Part shown: piece after piece, positions 62,310 through 64,000 of the stretch
Numbering within the stretch: the first letter of the stretch is position 1
Layout: each line of letters starts with the position of its first letter
Assembly (NCBI GenBank): GCA_001874305.1
Contig: MPCU01000004.1
Location: 310,001 to 374,000, forward strand
Origin: Bacteriovorax sp. MedPE-SWde
GTDB lineage: Bacteria > Bdellovibrionota > Bacteriovoracia > Bacteriovoracales > Bacteriovoracaceae
Direction: 5' to 3'
DNA: 64,000 nt
The notes under the pieces: model-generated
What the model saw: only the letters and a program-made list of their open reading frames with translations
Told to the model about the DNA's origin: nothing
The model's database searches: none
Position numbers and translations under genes: made by a program

Positions 62310-63115
62310 TGAGTAAGAAAAAAAGAAAAGACATTCCTAAATACGATGTGGGTCTCATAGAGACCCATTGTCATTTAGATTATCTTTCAGATGATGAGCT
62401 AAAAAATATTATCCACAAATCCCATGAGCATTTTGTGGAAAAGATTGTAACTATTGCCGTTGCCCCAAAGAATCTTGCGACAGTTAGGCAACTCGTAACA
62501 GAGAATGAAACGGTTTACGGTACTCAGGGTGTTCATCCTCATGAAGCAAAGGAAGTGACTGACGAAGTGCTTCAAGAAATACGCTCACATATTAATGATC
62601 CAAAAATCATTGCTGTCGGAGAAATTGGTCTAGATTACTACTACGATAAGTCTCCACGAGAAAAGCAAATTGATGTATTTGAAAAGCAACTTCAAATAGC
62701 TTGTGACTATGACAAGCCTGTTGTTATTCATACGAGAGATGCTGACGAAGATACAATTGCCGTACTGTCTAACTTCTCTAGTACTTTAAAAAAGAAAGGT
62801 GTCATTCATAGCTTTACCTCTTCACTAGACTTAGCAAGGTTCTGTCTCAATGAAGGGTTCTCTCTTGGCTTTAATGGTATTATTACATTTAACAAGGCCG
62901 AGAATGTAAGAGAAGTACTTAGAGAAACTCCTCTCGATAGAATCTTAGTCGAGACGGATGCTCCATTTCTTACTCCTGTACCTTATAGAGGTAAAGAGAA
63001 TGCTCCATTCTATCTACCTTTTGTGGCCGAAAAGATTGCAGAAGAAAAAGATATAGATATTCAGGAAGTTTTAAAAGTTACAAAGCAGAACGCAATAGAA
63101 TTATTTAATCTCTAA
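62309..63115 (+). CDS. TatD-family hydrolase/DNase
   Basis: 268 residues, overlapping the VKOR-Dsb stop by 1 base. Metal ligands: ETHCHLDYLSDD (HxH), GEIGLDYYYD (Glu), VIHTRDA (His), GVIHSFTSS (His) and VETDAPFL (Asp). Family members are 3'-5' exonucleases/AP endonucleases (TatD, YcfH). Last gene of the six-gene operon from 57978. Its end overlaps the convergent protease by 4 bases. Confidence 0.9.
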   Translation: MSKKKRKDIPKYDVGLIETHCHLDYLSDDELKNIIHKSHEHFVEKIVTIAVAPKNLATVRQLVTENETVYGTQGVHPHEAKEVTDEVLQEIRSHINDPKIIAVGEIGLDYYYDKSPREKQIDVFEKQLQIACDYDKPVVIHTRDADEDTIAVLSNFSSTLKKKGVIHSFTSSLDLARFCLNEGFSLGFNGIITFNKAENVREVLRETPLDRILVETDAPFLTPVPYRGKENAPFYLPFVAEKIAEEKDIDIQEVLKVTKQNAIELFNL

Positions 63116-63999
63116 TATTCATCAAATATGATTTGGCTAGTTTCGGCCGCACACTCTTTAGCGTCCGATCTAGCTCCATATTCAGAACATTTTTTATCAA
63201 TATATAGACTTCTCTCACAGTGAAATTTTTCATCTTCAAAGCTTAAGCCTGTTATCTTTCCTATCCAGCAAGCAGAATCAAAGGCCAAAGAATAGTAAGC
63301 AGGAAATTCATTTTCACCACAAAGTCCGTCAGAACCACTAACAATACCTAAGACTTGATAGCCCGTTCTTGTCTTAATAAAGGCAGGAGCGCCACTATCA
63401 ACATAGCAAGAATCTTTACCGTCTGCTCTCGCATCTACTTCATGGTTATTAAAAGAAACGACAGGAACTGAAACTTTTCTCTTAACTCCATACTCGATGA
63501 TTCTCTCTGCAGTAGTATAGCCATAATCTTCACCTGTATAACCAAAGCCAACTATTGTAAGTTCTTTACCTACTACTAAGCTTTCTTTAATTGTTTCTAC
63601 TTTGGTCGCAATCTTGTAAGGCTTAATATTTAAGAAATTTCTATCAACAGTAAGAATTCCAACATCATTAGCGTTGAAGTCACCATAATTAGTAATTCCA
63701 TGATGAGGTTTAATATCTAGTTTTGGGAAGAACTTAACTCTGAGAACTTTATATTGTCCTTTTAAGTATCTTTGATGAGAAGGAAGTGAAACTCCATTCC
63801 CTGTTAAAATACTAAGTCCTGAATGATATTGATTAACTAAGCAATGAGCAGCAGTTAGAACTGTTCTCTTATCAATAACAACACCTGAACAAATGATGTC
63901 GCCACCTCTAACAATTGCTACCACTCCTTGAAACTCTTTTCCTTTTACCACTTCTCCACCAACTATCGCACTAGGACTCATGACAGTCGAAGCGTCTTT
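63112..63999 (-). CDS. Trypsin-like serine protease, N-terminus beyond the window
   Basis: 289 residues are seen from an internal ATG at 63981; the frame stays open to the edge (reading KDASTV), so the signal peptide lies outside. The mature N-terminus IVGGEVVKGKEF follows trypsin activation. Triad: His in LTAAHCLV, Asp in ANDVGILTV, Ser in CYVDSGAPAF. The last reads DSGAP, not DSGGP, but the Ser and oxyanion Gly remain. Cysteines CSG/AHC, CYV, LCG, CWIG form likely disulfides. Exported protease of predatory type. Confidence 0.86.
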   Translation of the reverse strand, partial: KDASTVMSPSAIVGGEVVKGKEFQGVVAIVRGGDIICSGVVIDKRTVLTAAHCLVNQYHSGLSILTGNGVSLPSHQRYLKGQYKVLRVKFFPKLDIKPHHGITNYGDFNANDVGILTVDRNFLNIKPYKIATKVETIKESLVVGKELTIVGFGYTGEDYGYTTAERIIEYGVKRKVSVPVVSFNNHEVDARADGKDSCYVDSGAPAFIKTRTGYQVLGIVSGSDGLCGENEFPAYYSLAFDSACWIGKITGLSFEDEKFHCERSLYIDKKCSEYGARSDAKECAAETSQIIFDEY

Positions 64000-64000
64000 A

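Noticed and set aside
1-64000. CRISPR arrays, toxin-antitoxin or restriction systems
   Set aside because: No regularly spaced repeats, no Cas-like, toxin-antitoxin or restriction-enzyme motifs were seen.

Overview
This 64-kb window is AT-rich, densely packed chromosomal DNA from a Gram-negative bacterium. The codon use (AGA, AAA, ATT and frequent TTG/GTG starts), a beta-barrel porin, many signal peptides and lipoprotein signals, trypsin-like proteases and an unusual load of secreted nucleases, phospholipase-D-like enzymes and metalloproteases together suggest a predatory Bdellovibrionota member of the Bacteriovorax/Halobacteriovorax type. The lineage is inferred from gene content; no rRNA gene is present. 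There is one tRNA (Asp, GTC), no CRISPR array, no insertion sequence and no recognisable phage gene. No gap without a gene exceeds 300 bases.

Layout. 3-1701: 3' end of nusB, an unknown ORF and rlmN. 1969-7872: porin-like protein, adhesion-type lipoprotein and 5'-nucleotidase/EEP-nuclease lipoprotein in one operon. 7995-10140 (minus): methyltransferase, DUF6165-like protein, greB, low-molecular-weight phosphatase. 10213-16814: two PLD-family proteins, an EEP nuclease, peptide deformylase and an anchored unknown. 16811-18782: divergent metal permease and TauE-type transporter. 18840-21007: tRNA-Asp, then a 2-kb segment (LuxR-type regulator, b561-like protein, YceI-like protein, PepSY-like helix pair) closed by an imperfect copy of the tRNA 3' end plus its terminator. 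21098-34269: many secreted proteins, including a stanniocalcin-like cysteine-rich protein translationally coupled to a zinc metalloprotease, with PfkB-BtpA, desaturase, response regulator, truC, a lysozyme-like protein and a degenerate HD-GYP protein. 34320-37734 (minus): gamma-carbonic-anhydrase-like protein, glycine-zipper lipoprotein, cytochrome c and an aspartic-protease/zincin fusion. 37840-41733: leuS-metG. 42193-49618: secreted EEP nuclease and a 1544-residue secreted protein of unknown function. 49801-57009: secreted proteins, fadD, a histidine kinase, manA. 57161-63115: Lon-like domain protein, then the operon MinD-like/J-HTH/rluD/pgeF/VKOR-Dsb/tatD. 63112-64000: trypsin-like protease cut by the window edge.

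How the genes may fit together. Housekeeping genes (nusB, rlmN, greB, def, leuS, metG, truC, rluD) alternate with exported hydrolases acting on nucleic acids, phosphodiesters, peptidoglycan and proteins, as expected for a cell that digests macromolecules outside its cytoplasm. Regulation visible in the sequence includes two sigma-54-type promoters (before the 1544-residue protein and before a small secreted protein), a strong sigma-70 promoter for the tRNA, a 12-bp inverted repeat between divergent genes, and at least one gene whose promoter predicts a leaderless mRNA. The most surprising signal is the stanniocalcin-like cysteine pattern at 22172-22624, because animal stanniocalcins inhibit a zinc metalloprotease and here the next gene encodes one.
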